This document shows positions 32,366 through 40,382 of a stretch of 47,253 nucleotides of DNA, piece after piece. Within the stretch, counting starts at the first letter, position 1, and each line of letters opens with the position of its first letter. Both the position numbers and the translations under genes were made by a program. Where the stretch lies: contig JAEWUD010000041.1 in assembly GCA_023397475.1 (NCBI GenBank), positions 1 through 47,253 on the forward strand, given 5' to 3'. The DNA comes from Bacillota bacterium. GTDB taxonomy: Bacteria > Bacillota > Clostridia > Saccharofermentanales > Saccharofermentanaceae. The notes under the pieces are model-generated. The model saw only the letters and a program-made list of their open reading frames with translations. It had not been told where the DNA came from and made no database searches.

Positions 32366-32790
32366 TATCAATGATAACCACCAATTTCGAAGGACAGAAG
32401 GTTTTTATACTTCCTCAATGAGAAAAAATGCGTTTAATTATCAATGATAACCACTAAAATTCGATGAGGGTTCCAAATTTATACTTCCTCATTGAACAAG
32501 AATGGGGTTATTCATCAATGATAACCACTAAAATTCGATGGGACTCGCAAATTTATACTTCCTCATTGAGCAATAACCATGTTATTCGTCAATGATAACC
32601 ACAAAACTCAATGGGACTCGCAAAATGGGCTCCTTCACGGGTTTTCGTATGTGCGCCGACCATCCCAGTGCGGATATTTGTCATTGAGGCACATACGAAA
32701 CCGGCTCCTACTAAGGTTTTCGAAGCGTTCGAATGCGATTAAATATCAATGATAACCATAAAAAAACGAAGGGCAGGAGGTTTTTTATAC
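32366..32790. repeat. 74-bp repeats of family 2 interleaved with one family 1 unit
   Basis: TCAATGATAACC recurs at 32368, 32441, 32515, 32589 and 32746. Each copy is followed by TTCGA(T/A)G(G/A) and then a TTTATACTTCCTC(A)TTGA block, a period of 73-74 bp. CTCATTGA and TCAATGA form inverted partners across the unit joints. Between the fourth and fifth copies sits one complete family 1 palindrome (arms 32643-32654 and 32689-32700). Both families share near-identical unit length and the TCAATGA core, so they probably have a common origin. The rest of 32255-32949 contains no gene I can support. Confidence 0.85.
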
Positions 32791-32949
32791 TTCTTCGAGG
32801 TGTCGGAGACGAGCATTACCCATTACATAGGAGCGCCGCGTCGCGTCGCGACTTATAATCCGCGTCGGCTCCGCCGGCGCTCCTTCACTTTTGCAACAGC
32901 CCCTTATTTTTTCGCAGGCACCTTTTGGGTGGAGCTCTGTGGTTCGTAA

Positions 32950-34509
32950 TTAGTCCTCGTATACTTTTGCGGCGGTAAACTCGTCTTGAATTTCTTTTGA
33001 CGGCTCTTTGGTCAGCAGTGAAATGAGAACGATGAAGATGCAAGAGACGAGGAAGGCCGGCAATAATTCATAAATTCCGAATACACCGCCCAGGGGCTTA
33101 AGTAATAGTTTCCAGATGAAGACGAAAATACCGCCGGCAGCCATACCGGCAATTGCTCCTTGACGGGTCGTTCTTTTCCAGAAGAGGGAGAAGAGCATAA
33201 TCGGTCCGAATGTGGCGCCGAAACCTGCCCAGGCAAAGGAGACTACTGTGAAAATTACGCTGTTCTCATCGAGCGCAATCAGAATTCCGATTAATGCAAT
33301 TGCCATCAAGACAATTCTTGTTACCAGCATCACCTGTTTGTCTGTCGCGTTCTTTTTGATGAGGCCCTGGAATATGTTTTTCGAGAAGGCGGATGCGGAT
33401 ATCAGCAGGTAGGAATCCGAGGAACTGATGGTCGCGGCCAGGATACCGGCCATGGCCAGTCCCGCGATGACTGTCGGAAGAAGATGGGACGACATGCTGA
33501 TGAAGATGCTCTCCGCGCTGCTTGCGGAAAGGAGCTCCGCCGGGAAAATGGCCCGTCCGATCAAGCCGATCAGTACGGCGGCGAAGAGGGAAATGGCACA
33601 CCAGATCGTGGCAATCCGTCTGGACTTCTTGATCTCGGACTTTTTCCGGATCGCCATAAAACGAAGGAGTACTTGAGGTACGCCAAAATAACCGAGACCC
33701 CAGGACATTGTGGATATAATCGTCAGAAGACCGTACGGATTGGCGGCGCCAAATAGAGGCGCTCCGCTCTCGGATAACTGCTGTACACCGTCCGTTACCG
33801 TTGGGGAAGCGATGCCGAAGAAATCCAGGAAACCGGGGATCTTGTTCAGATTTGACAAGACCGCCGCAGGACCGCCGGCATATAACAGTCCCGTGACCAA
33901 GACAAGGACAAGTGCAACAAACATGACGATGCCCTGCATGAAGTCCGATGTGCTCTCGGCAAGGAATCCACCGAGGAACGTATAGATGACAACGAAAATC
34001 GCGCCGCCGATCATCAGATACTGATAAGGAATACCAAAAAGCGAATTGAACAGTTTACCCACCGTTACAAAACAGCTGGAAGCATATACGGTGAAGAAGA
34101 TGAGAATAAATACAGCCGCAATCGTCATGATAATTTTGTTTTTTTCTTTGAAGCGATTACTAAAAAAATCGGGGATTGTTATGGAATTGCCGGCAACAAT
34201 CGAGTAGCCATACAGTCTTTTCGCGACCAGAAGCCAGTTCAGATAGGTTCCGATCAAAAGCCCGATTGCCGTCCAGAACGCGTCGCTAATTCCAAACCAA
34301 TAGGCAACGCCGGGAAGTCCCATCAGAAGCCAGCCGCTCATGTCGGACGCTTCCGCGCTCATGGCTGCAACCCAAGGCCCAAGTGTTCTTCCTCCCAGAA
34401 AATAATTCTCCGAATTCGCATTGGACCTTTTGGCAAAATAGAGACCGATACCGATTACAAAAGCCATATAACAGCACATGGTTATTAAGATCCCGACATT
34501 TCCTGACAT
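32950..34509 (-). CDS. putP: Sodium/proline symporter PutP
   Basis: 519 residues from ATG 34509 behind GGGGG; the longer frame starts have no ribosome site. About 13 membrane segments of the sodium:solute symporter family are visible. Family signatures include GGRTLGPWVAAMSAEASDMS near the N-terminus and MAGILAATISSSDSYLLISA, the conserved motif with Na+-coordinating serines. PutP imports proline with Na+. The gene diverges from the nitrogenase-like operon. Confidence 0.92.
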   Translation of the reverse strand: MSGNVGILITMCCYMAFVIGIGLYFAKRSNANSENYFLGGRTLGPWVAAMSAEASDMSGWLLMGLPGVAYWFGISDAFWTAIGLLIGTYLNWLLVAKRLYGYSIVAGNSITIPDFFSNRFKEKNKIIMTIAAVFILIFFTVYASSCFVTVGKLFNSLFGIPYQYLMIGGAIFVVIYTFLGGFLAESTSDFMQGIVMFVALVLVLVTGLLYAGGPAAVLSNLNKIPGFLDFFGIASPTVTDGVQQLSESGAPLFGAANPYGLLTIISTMSWGLGYFGVPQVLLRFMAIRKKSEIKKSRRIATIWCAISLFAAVLIGLIGRAIFPAELLSASSAESIFISMSSHLLPTVIAGLAMAGILAATISSSDSYLLISASAFSKNIFQGLIKKNATDKQVMLVTRIVLMAIALIGILIALDENSVIFTVVSFAWAGFGATFGPIMLFSLFWKRTTRQGAIAGMAAGGIFVFIWKLLLKPLGGVFGIYELLPAFLVSCIFIVLISLLTKEPSKEIQDEFTAAKVYED

Positions 34510-34713
34510 AAAAAATCCCCCTTGATTATTACTTGCGATGAATGTCATCTCTCCTTTTGTATCAAAAGCGATAACGATTTGCAACGTTTTCGGATAATCT
34601 TTTATGATTATTAATTTCATCGGCAAAAATCACATAAAGAGTGCGGCTCGCGATGCTCTGCCCGAGACTGTATCACAAGCTGCTGATGTTCTGAAAAAAA
34701 TTCGTCAGATATC

Positions 34714-34742
34714 TTGACATACGGTCGAAAAGATAATATCAT
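34714..34742 (+). promoter_or_regulatory. Promoter of the nitrogenase-like operon
   Basis: TTGACA (34714-34719) is followed after 17 bp by TATCAT (34737-34742). The expected start near 34749 gives a leader of about 300 nt that contains a Met/Cys-rich short ORF and a terminator before the first structural gene. Confidence 0.75.
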
Positions 34743-34795
34743 TTCTTTAAATCCTACAAAACAGATAGAAATTATAAGAAATGGAGAACGGGCAA

Positions 34796-34918
34796 ATGAA
34801 GCGAATGTGTAGATGCATGGAAATGAATGATCATTGTGATCCGAATATGCAACTCATGTCGCGAGCATATTTGCACAGTTTCTCAGATATTTATCAGGGA
34901 GCCATTCGACTCGGCTAA
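34796..34918 (+). CDS. Met/Cys-rich leader peptide of the nitrogenase-like operon (40 aa)
   Basis: ATG 34796 lies 9 bases after GGAG in GGAGAACGGG. The 40-codon ORF starts MKRMCRCMEMNDHC and continues DPNMQLMSR, so the first 21 residues hold six Met and three Cys; the rest is ordinary and ends AIRLG. The TAA at 34916-34918 lies inside a hairpin (34896-34922). The position between promoter and terminator, with control-type codons packed at the start, fits a ribosome-mediated attenuator sensing methionine and/or cysteine supply. It was not in any larger frame. An alternative is a small metal-binding peptide. Confidence 0.75.
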   Translation: MKRMCRCMEMNDHCDPNMQLMSRAYLHSFSDIYQGAIRLG

Positions 34919-34940
34919 CCCTCTCAATAATCTCTTGAGA
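34896..34940 (+). promoter_or_regulatory. Leader hairpins between the leader peptide and the terminator
   Basis: Hairpin A pairs AGGGAGCC (34896-34903) with GGCT and CCCT (34913-34922, two-base bulge) and contains the leader stop codon, so a ribosome reaching the end of the peptide would melt it. Hairpin B pairs TCTCAA with TTGAGA (34922-34940). ATCGG (34943-34947) can also pair with CCGAT (34962-34966), which would break the downstream terminator stem and could act as antiterminator. Confidence 0.55.
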
Positions 34941-34948
34941 CTATCGGG

Positions 34949-34992
34949 CACAAAGATCCAACCGATCCGACGGTGGATTTGTGTGTTTTTTT
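34949..34992 (+). terminator. Attenuator terminator upstream of the nitrogenase-like genes
   Basis: A long interrupted stem pairs CACAA, ATCC and ACCG with CGGT, GGAT and TTGTG around a 6-nt loop, followed by TG and a run of seven T. It lies 30 bp after the leader peptide stop and 55 bp before the nifB-like start, so the operon can only be expressed by readthrough. Confidence 0.85.
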
Positions 34993-35047
34993 ATGCCTGC
35001 GAGATGTGCGCTTTCTGCACATCCATGATGAAAAGGAGATGATGACG

Positions 35048-35944
35048 ATGGCTATTGAACTTGAATCAAATGGGGACAGAGATTTCGGGCACTTGATTCG
35101 ATCGCATCCCTGCCTGTCCGCCGAGGCACACCAGAAATTCGGCCGGATGCATCTGCCGGTCAGCTATGCGTGCAATATCCAATGTGACTTTTGCATTCGT
35201 AAACTGGAAACGCAGGAAGTTCGTCCCGGAGTTGCGTATAAGGTTATGACTCCGGCGGAGAGTGTCCATACGGTTCAGAAAGCTCTGGATCTCTGCCCGG
35301 AGATTCAGGTGATCGGAATCGCCGGACCTGGCGACACGCTCGCATCACCGCACGCGGTCGAGACTTTTCACGGGATTCATCACGCGTTTCCGGACAAGAT
35401 TCTTTGCCTCTCGACGAACGGACTTATGCTGCCTTTCTTCATTGACGAACTCTGGGATAGCGGTGTGCGTACGTTATCTGTCACCGTCAATGCCGTCGAT
35501 CCGGACATCCTGACCGGTATCGTCAGTCGAATTCTCTGGGAAGGCAAGGAGATTACCGGAAGACCCGCAGCCCGCAGATTGATTGACTCGCAGTTGGAAG
35601 GAATTCGTAAGGCGTCCGAGAAAGGCTTCCTTGTCAAGACCAACGCTGTCCTTATCCCGGGTGTGAACGATGAGCATATCCGTGACATCGCGAGTGCGGT
35701 AAAGTCCGCGGGCGCTTCTGTACTGAATATTATTCCGTTGATCCCGCAAGGGAAATTCGCGGATACTCGTGCGCCGACATGCGCCGAATTAGCTAAGGCA
35801 AGGAAGGAGGCAGAGAAGATTCTTCCCGTGTTCCGTCACTGCAAACAATGTCGTGCCGACGCCTGTGGCATTCCCGGGAAACATATCGAGTTGTCAGCGC
35901 TGCTGTATGGATATGTATCAGAGAATACTTTCTCGCACGGATAA
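35048..35944 (+). CDS. nifB: NifB-like radical SAM protein (nitrogenase cofactor precursor synthesis)
   Basis: 298 residues from ATG 35048, 9 bases after AGGAG; earlier ATGs at 35039 and 35042 are too close. The radical SAM cluster motif CNIQCDFC gives C42, C46 and C49. The NifB-specific N-terminal HPCLSAEAHQKFGRMHLPV and C-terminal HCKQCRADACGIPGKH segments, which bind the extra Fe-S clusters fused into NifB-co, are well conserved. It should build the 8Fe-9S-C core with SAM as methyl/carbide source. Unlike many NifB proteins it has no C-terminal NifX domain; a separate NifX-like ORF follows directly. First structural gene of the operon, behind an attenuator. Confidence 0.93.
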   Translation: MAIELESNGDRDFGHLIRSHPCLSAEAHQKFGRMHLPVSYACNIQCDFCIRKLETQEVRPGVAYKVMTPAESVHTVQKALDLCPEIQVIGIAGPGDTLASPHAVETFHGIHHAFPDKILCLSTNGLMLPFFIDELWDSGVRTLSVTVNAVDPDILTGIVSRILWEGKEITGRPAARRLIDSQLEGIRKASEKGFLVKTNAVLIPGVNDEHIRDIASAVKSAGASVLNIIPLIPQGKFADTRAPTCAELAKARKEAEKILPVFRHCKQCRADACGIPGKHIELSALLYGYVSENTFSHG

Positions 35945-36322
35945 GTGATTCAAGATCAAGAGGCGGTGATTCATATCGCCGTAGCCAGCACAGACGGGAT
36001 TGTCGTCAATCAGCATTTTGGAAAGGCGCGAGGGTTTCTCCTGTACGAGCGGATCGGAGATTCCGGATTTCGCAGCGCCGGACGTATCGAGACAGAGCCT
36101 CTCTGCGAGGATTTCTCGCATAAGGAAGAACGTCTCGACGAGATCGCCGGGAAACTCTCGGGGATTGACGCGGTACTCGTAAGCCGGATCGGCCCCGAAG
36201 CGGATGCCCGGTTGAGCGAAGCGGGGACTCCCGTCTATATCATCACAGATTATATCGAGAATGCGCTCCGGACCTGGAGCGATTACCAAGATCAAAATAA
36301 AACAAAAGGGGAAAGAGTATGA
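35945..36322 (+). CDS. NifX/NafY-like iron-molybdenum cofactor-binding domain protein
   Basis: 125 residues from GTG 35945, immediately after the upstream stop; a GTG at 35966 is an alternative. It carries the dinitrogenase iron-molybdenum cofactor domain: IHIAVASTDGIVVNQHFGKARGFLLYE, with the conserved His in NQHFG, and a C-terminal GTPVYIIT strand-helix. Such domains hold NifB-co or finished cofactor during delivery. It seems to be the split-off tail of NifB. Its stop overlaps the start of the nifH-like gene by ATGA, so translation is coupled. Confidence 0.85.
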   Translation: MIQDQEAVIHIAVASTDGIVVNQHFGKARGFLLYERIGDSGFRSAGRIETEPLCEDFSHKEERLDEIAGKLSGIDAVLVSRIGPEADARLSEAGTPVYIITDYIENALRTWSDYQDQNKTKGERV

Positions 36323-37197
36323 CAAAGAAAATCAGACAGATCGCGATCTACGGAAAAGGAGGAATCGGAAAGTCCACGACAACGTCCAACTTAACGGCGG
36401 CCCTCTCGAAAATTGGGTACAAGGTGATGCAGTTCGGGTGTGATCCGAAAAGCGACTCGACGAACACACTGCGAGGTGGGACCTATATTCCGACCGTTCT
36501 CGACACACTGCGCGAAAAGAATGTCGTTAAAGCATCGGAGGTTATTTTCGAGGGCTTCAACGGAATTTACTGCGTGGAAGCCGGCGGTCCCGCTCCGGGC
36601 GTTGGCTGCGCGGGACGCGGGATCATCACAGCCGTCCAGCTTTTCAAGCAGCAGAAGGTTTTCGAGGATCTCGATCTCGACTATGTGATCTACGACGTAT
36701 TAGGCGATGTTGTCTGCGGCGGATTTGCCGTTCCGATCCGGGAAGGAATTGCCGAGCACGTCTTCACGGTGTCGTCCGCGGATTTCATGGCGGTTTATGC
36801 CGCGAATAACTTGTTCAAGGGCATCAAGAAGTACTCCACATCCGGCGGCGCGCTTCTGGGCGGCGTGATAGCCAACTCGATCAACCAGCCGTATTCGAAG
36901 GATATTATCGATGATTTCGTTCTGCAGACAAGGACGCAGGTGGTTGAGTACGTCCCCCGTTCCGTCACGGTTACCCAATCGGAATTGCAAGGGAAGACTA
37001 CGATTGAGGCATTCCCGGAATCCGCACAGGCACTCGTTTACAAGCGGCTTGCGGAAAAGGTCGCAAATCACACGGAATCAAAGGTGCCGGAGCCTCTTGA
37101 CTCACAGGAACTTCGTGACTGGGCGGCAAAGTGGGCAGATCAACTTCTCGCGTTGGAGACCGGAGAAGTTCGGGTCAACACGGCCGGGAATCTGTAA
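36319..37197 (+). CDS. nifH: Nitrogenase iron protein-like reductase (NifH-like)
   Basis: 292 residues from ATG 36319 behind AAAGGGG. P-loop YGKGGIGKST (residues 11-20), switch I DPKSDSTNTL, the 4Fe-4S cluster ligands C97 in GVGCAGRG and C133 in DVVCGGF, and the NifH-type Arg in CAGRGIIT are all present. It should be an ATP-driven dimer that passes electrons one at a time to the DK-like partner. Length is as for NifH. Divergence from canonical NifH (IIFEGFNGIYCVEAGGPAPG area, short C-terminus) fits the nitrogenase-like group IV. Operon partners are the nifD/K-like genes directly downstream. Confidence 0.92.
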   Translation: MTKKIRQIAIYGKGGIGKSTTTSNLTAALSKIGYKVMQFGCDPKSDSTNTLRGGTYIPTVLDTLREKNVVKASEVIFEGFNGIYCVEAGGPAPGVGCAGRGIITAVQLFKQQKVFEDLDLDYVIYDVLGDVVCGGFAVPIREGIAEHVFTVSSADFMAVYAANNLFKGIKKYSTSGGALLGGVIANSINQPYSKDIIDDFVLQTRTQVVEYVPRSVTVTQSELQGKTTIEAFPESAQALVYKRLAEKVANHTESKVPEPLDSQELRDWAAKWADQLLALETGEVRVNTAGNL

Positions 37198-37215
37198 AGA
37201 AGGAAGGAGAACATC

Positions 37216-38697
37216 ATGGGAGAGATTAATATTCGAGAGCCGGAGGTGTTGATTCGCGAAATCCGACTCGGCTCCATTACGGGCTTTGAAGGAACCGCGG
37301 GTGAACTTGTCTCGTGTTCGCGCAAAGGCGGACTCACGGATACCACGCGAAGCTTCAGCCAGTGCATGGGCTGCAGTTCCGGCAACGCATTCTGCCAGCT
37401 GGCGATGATCAAGGATGCAGCCGTGATCAATCATGCTCCGGTCGGTTGTGCGGGAGACGCTTTTGAATTCAATTTTGTCTATCGCGTCGAGCAGATGAGC
37501 CGTGATCTTCCTCCCTCCATCGGAAGATATTTCAGTACCAATCTGGAGGAGCGGGATACCGTTTTCGGGGCGACGCAGAAACTGGCGGAGACCATTCGCG
37601 AAGTATTCCGTCGTGTTGAACCGAAGGCTATCTTCATCACCACCTCCTGCGCGTCGGGGATTATCGGAGACGATGTGGAGGGGACGGCGTCGGAGCTCTC
37701 GGAGGAACTGGGAATTCCGGTCGTCGCTTGTTTTTGCGAGGGCTTCAAATCCAAGGTCTGGACAACCGGATTTGACGCGGCTTACCACTCCATCGTCAGA
37801 AAGATTGTGAAACCGCCGCAGAAGAAGACCAACAAGATCAACATCATCAATTTCTGGGGCCGGCATATCTTCGACGAACTCCTGCAGCCTCTGGGATTTG
37901 AACCGCATTATATCGTGCCGTTTACCACGATAGCGGAACTCGAGACGATATCGGAAGCCACCGCGAGCATACAGATTTGTCAGACCCTCGGCACCTATCT
38001 CGGTGCAGCCCTTGAGCGGGTGTACGGTGTGCCGGAAATCAAGGCTCCGCCGGCGTATGGAATCGCAGGTACCGACCGGTGGTATCGGGAACTCGGCCGA
38101 CTTCTGGATCGAGAAAAGGAAGTCGAGGCGATTATCGAGAAGGAACATGCGAGAGTACTTCCGAGAATCGAGGAGTATCGCAAGAAATTTGCCGGGAAAA
38201 CGGCCTATCTGACAGCAGGTGCGGCACACGGTCACGCGATCATTGCTCTTCTTCGCGAGCTGGGCCTGGATGTCCAGGGCGCGGCCATCTTCCATCACGA
38301 TCCGATCTACGATAACGGAGACACGGGTACGGACTTGCTGGCACACGACGTGGAGACATATGGAGACGTGAAGAATTTTAACGTTTGCAATAAGCAGGCG
38401 TATGAACTTGTAAATCTGCTCCGGCGGATCAAACCCGACCTGATGATCGCCCGTCATGGAGGCATGACCGTCTGGGGGGCGAAACTCGGAATTCCATCGC
38501 TTCTCATCGGCGATGAACAGTTCGGGTTCGGCTACCAGGGAATCTTAAACTATGCGGAGCGGATCGAGGATGCACTCGACAGTCGTGAATTTGTCGAAAA
38601 TCTGGCGAAGCACAGTAGTATGCCGTACACGAAGTGGTGGCTCGAGCAGGATCCATTCTACTATTTGGGGGAGAAAACGCATGTCGAATCTTATTGA
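37216..38697 (+). CDS. Nitrogenase-like reductase alpha subunit (NifD-like, group IV / Mar-type candidate)
   Basis: 493 residues, ATG 37216 behind AAGGAGAA. Conserved cysteines match the alpha P-cluster ligands: C50 or C53 (SQCMGC), C78 (NHAPVGCAGD) and C145 (TTSCASGIIGDD), with spacing of 25 and 67 residues against 26 and 66 in NifD. C255 (IQICQTLGTYL, then YGVP) aligns with the cofactor cysteine C275. The segment that carries the cofactor histidine in NifD (HS.DYSGPYHG) reads IGDEQFGFGYQG here, with no His. So this is not a standard N2-reducing NifD. I infer a nitrogenase-like C-S or other reductase using a NifB-derived Fe-S cluster. It overlaps the next gene by 17 bp. Confidence 0.88.
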   Translation: MGEINIREPEVLIREIRLGSITGFEGTAGELVSCSRKGGLTDTTRSFSQCMGCSSGNAFCQLAMIKDAAVINHAPVGCAGDAFEFNFVYRVEQMSRDLPPSIGRYFSTNLEERDTVFGATQKLAETIREVFRRVEPKAIFITTSCASGIIGDDVEGTASELSEELGIPVVACFCEGFKSKVWTTGFDAAYHSIVRKIVKPPQKKTNKINIINFWGRHIFDELLQPLGFEPHYIVPFTTIAELETISEATASIQICQTLGTYLGAALERVYGVPEIKAPPAYGIAGTDRWYRELGRLLDREKEVEAIIEKEHARVLPRIEEYRKKFAGKTAYLTAGAAHGHAIIALLRELGLDVQGAAIFHHDPIYDNGDTGTDLLAHDVETYGDVKNFNVCNKQAYELVNLLRRIKPDLMIARHGGMTVWGAKLGIPSLLIGDEQFGFGYQGILNYAERIEDALDSREFVENLAKHSSMPYTKWWLEQDPFYYLGEKTHVESY

Positions 38698-40006
38698 ACA
38701 ACCGAGATACTCCTGTGCGCTAGGCGTACAGCAATCCGTCGTCGCGATCAAACGCGCTGTTCCGATACTTCATTCGGGTCCCGGCTGCAGCGTGAAGATT
38801 CACGCCCTGCTCGGACAAGGGGAGGGATATGCCGGAGGAAGTACTGTTCCATGCACGAACTCCGGTGAGGCAGAAATCGTTTACGGCGGCGAGAGCCGAT
38901 TGAGAAGCGTGATTGACGGTGCCTTGCAGGTGATCGACGCCGATCTCTATGTTGTGCTCACCGGATGCACTTCCGATATCGTCGGCGACGATGTCGAACG
39001 CATTGTCGCCGACTATCAGGAGGATGGCAAGCCGATCGTTTTCGCCGAGACCGGCGGATTCAAGAGCAATAATTATGTCAGTCACGACATCGTCCTCAAG
39101 GCAATCATCGACCAGTATGTGCATCGACATAATCCCGGAGGCCGAGTTCAGAAGGGGCTTGTCAACGTATTCGCCACGGTTCCCTATCAGGATCCGTATT
39201 GGGAGGGAAATCTCGAAGAATTGAAGAGGATCCTTACCGGTCTGGGATTGAAGGTCAATATACTTTTCGGTCAGCAATCGGAAGGAATAGCGGAGTGGCT
39301 CTCGATACCGAATGCCCAGCTGAATATTGTGGTGAATTCCTGGGTAGGCTTAGGCGTCGCCGAGCATCTCGAGGAGAAATACAACACGCCGTACCTGCAC
39401 TTCCCGTATCTGCCGATCGGAGGGATCGAGACGACGAAATTCTTGCAGGCTGTTGTATCGAAGTTGGATTTCGATGCGAAACAGAAGCTGAAAGCCGAAG
39501 AATTTATCCGAAGAGAAGAGGAGATCTACTATTCGTATATCGAGCGCCTGGCTTGCTTCATGTTGGAGTTCCGCTATGGAATTCCGCGCCGCTTCTATTC
39601 AATCCTGGACGCCTCGTACGCACTCGGACTGTCCCGCTTCCTTCTGAATGAATTGGGTATTCGCCCGGCTCACCAATACATCGTCGACAACACACCCGAA
39701 GCTTTTCGAGAGGGAATTCGCGACCAGTTCGCACATCTCTCGTCGCTTCACGGCGCGGAAGTATCGTTCGATTCGGACGCGGGAAACATTCAGGCACGAA
39801 TTGGCGAGGACGAGTCAACGGACAGGAAGCTTCTCCTGGGCTCCGGGTGGGATCGGGATCTCGCGAAAAAAATCCACGCGGATCTGCTGCTTGTCAGCGT
39901 TCCGGTCAGTTATCGCCTCCTCCTGAATTGTGGATATGCGGGGTACAAGGGAGGCCTTCGTGTGATCGAGGATCTTTTTGATCGTGTCCTCGACAGATAT
40001 CGGTGA
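38681..40006 (+). CDS. Nitrogenase-like reductase beta subunit (NifK-like, group IV / Mar-type candidate)
   Basis: 441 residues from ATG 38681, inside the end of the preceding gene, behind GGGGGAG. Cysteines C12 (YSCALG), C36 (GPGCSVKI) and C96 (LTGCTSDIVGDD) correspond to the three beta P-cluster ligands of NifK, with VPCTNSGEAEIVYGG between them as in NifK. NifN proteins usually lack two of these, so a catalytic DK pair is more likely than an EN scaffold. It is about 80 residues shorter than Mo-NifK, lacking the long N-terminal extension. It should form the heterotetramer with the NifD-like subunit. Confidence 0.88.
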   Translation: MSNLIEQPRYSCALGVQQSVVAIKRAVPILHSGPGCSVKIHALLGQGEGYAGGSTVPCTNSGEAEIVYGGESRLRSVIDGALQVIDADLYVVLTGCTSDIVGDDVERIVADYQEDGKPIVFAETGGFKSNNYVSHDIVLKAIIDQYVHRHNPGGRVQKGLVNVFATVPYQDPYWEGNLEELKRILTGLGLKVNILFGQQSEGIAEWLSIPNAQLNIVVNSWVGLGVAEHLEEKYNTPYLHFPYLPIGGIETTKFLQAVVSKLDFDAKQKLKAEEFIRREEEIYYSYIERLACFMLEFRYGIPRRFYSILDASYALGLSRFLLNELGIRPAHQYIVDNTPEAFREGIRDQFAHLSSLHGAEVSFDSDAGNIQARIGEDESTDRKLLLGSGWDRDLAKKIHADLLLVSVPVSYRLLLNCGYAGYKGGLRVIEDLFDRVLDRYR

Positions 40007-40022
40007 GGAAAGGAAGAAATTT

Positions 40023-40382
40023 ATGAGCACTCGATTCGCGCTGACAACAACGTCCGGGATTACGGTTGACGGGCATTTCTCGAAGGCGGAAAGCTTCAAC
40101 ATCTATGAACTGGATAGGAAACAGACCGTTTTTGTGGAGAGGCGGATCTGTCGATGTCCGGGCGGACACACGTGCGAATCAATAGAGGAAAAGAAACGAC
40201 TTCTTTCGGATTGCTGTGCAGTATTTGTCAGCCGAATCGGAAAGCCTGTCGCGGAGCAGCTGATTGCTGAGGGGATTCGTGTTTTCGAGGCACCGTTGCC
40301 GATTGACACAATTCTCTGGCAGATCGAGGCGGGAAATCTGCGGCTGAACAACAAAAAGGAGAGGATTACCAATGACGCGTAA
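40023..40382 (+). CDS. Second NifX/NafY-like cofactor-binding domain protein
   Basis: 119 residues, ATG 40023 behind AAAGGAAG. FALTTTSGITVDGHFSKAESFNIYE matches the iron-molybdenum cofactor domain, with the conserved His in DGHF. It differs from the first copy by a cysteine-rich middle (CRCPGGHTCES, then DCC) that could bind a metal cluster. A role as cofactor carrier or chaperone for the DK-like protein is inferred. Its last 11 bp overlap the next gene, so it is translationally coupled to the sulfur enzyme gene. Confidence 0.8.
   Translation: MSTRFALTTTSGITVDGHFSKAESFNIYELDRKQTVFVERRICRCPGGHTCESIEEKKRLLSDCCAVFVSRIGKPVAEQLIAEGIRVFEAPLPIDTILWQIEAGNLRLNNKKERITNDA

Noticed and set aside
31845..32949. 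Insertion sequence or transposase remnant in the long non-coding stretch after gltD
   Set aside because: No frame shows transposase motifs; the stretch is fully accounted for by short repeats and hairpins.
34714..40382. Ordinary nitrogen fixation (nif) operon
   Set aside because: No nifEN or nifV, no His cofactor ligand in the NifD-like protein, short NifK-like protein, sulfur enzymes in the same operon and a Met/Cys-type leader instead of nitrogen control.
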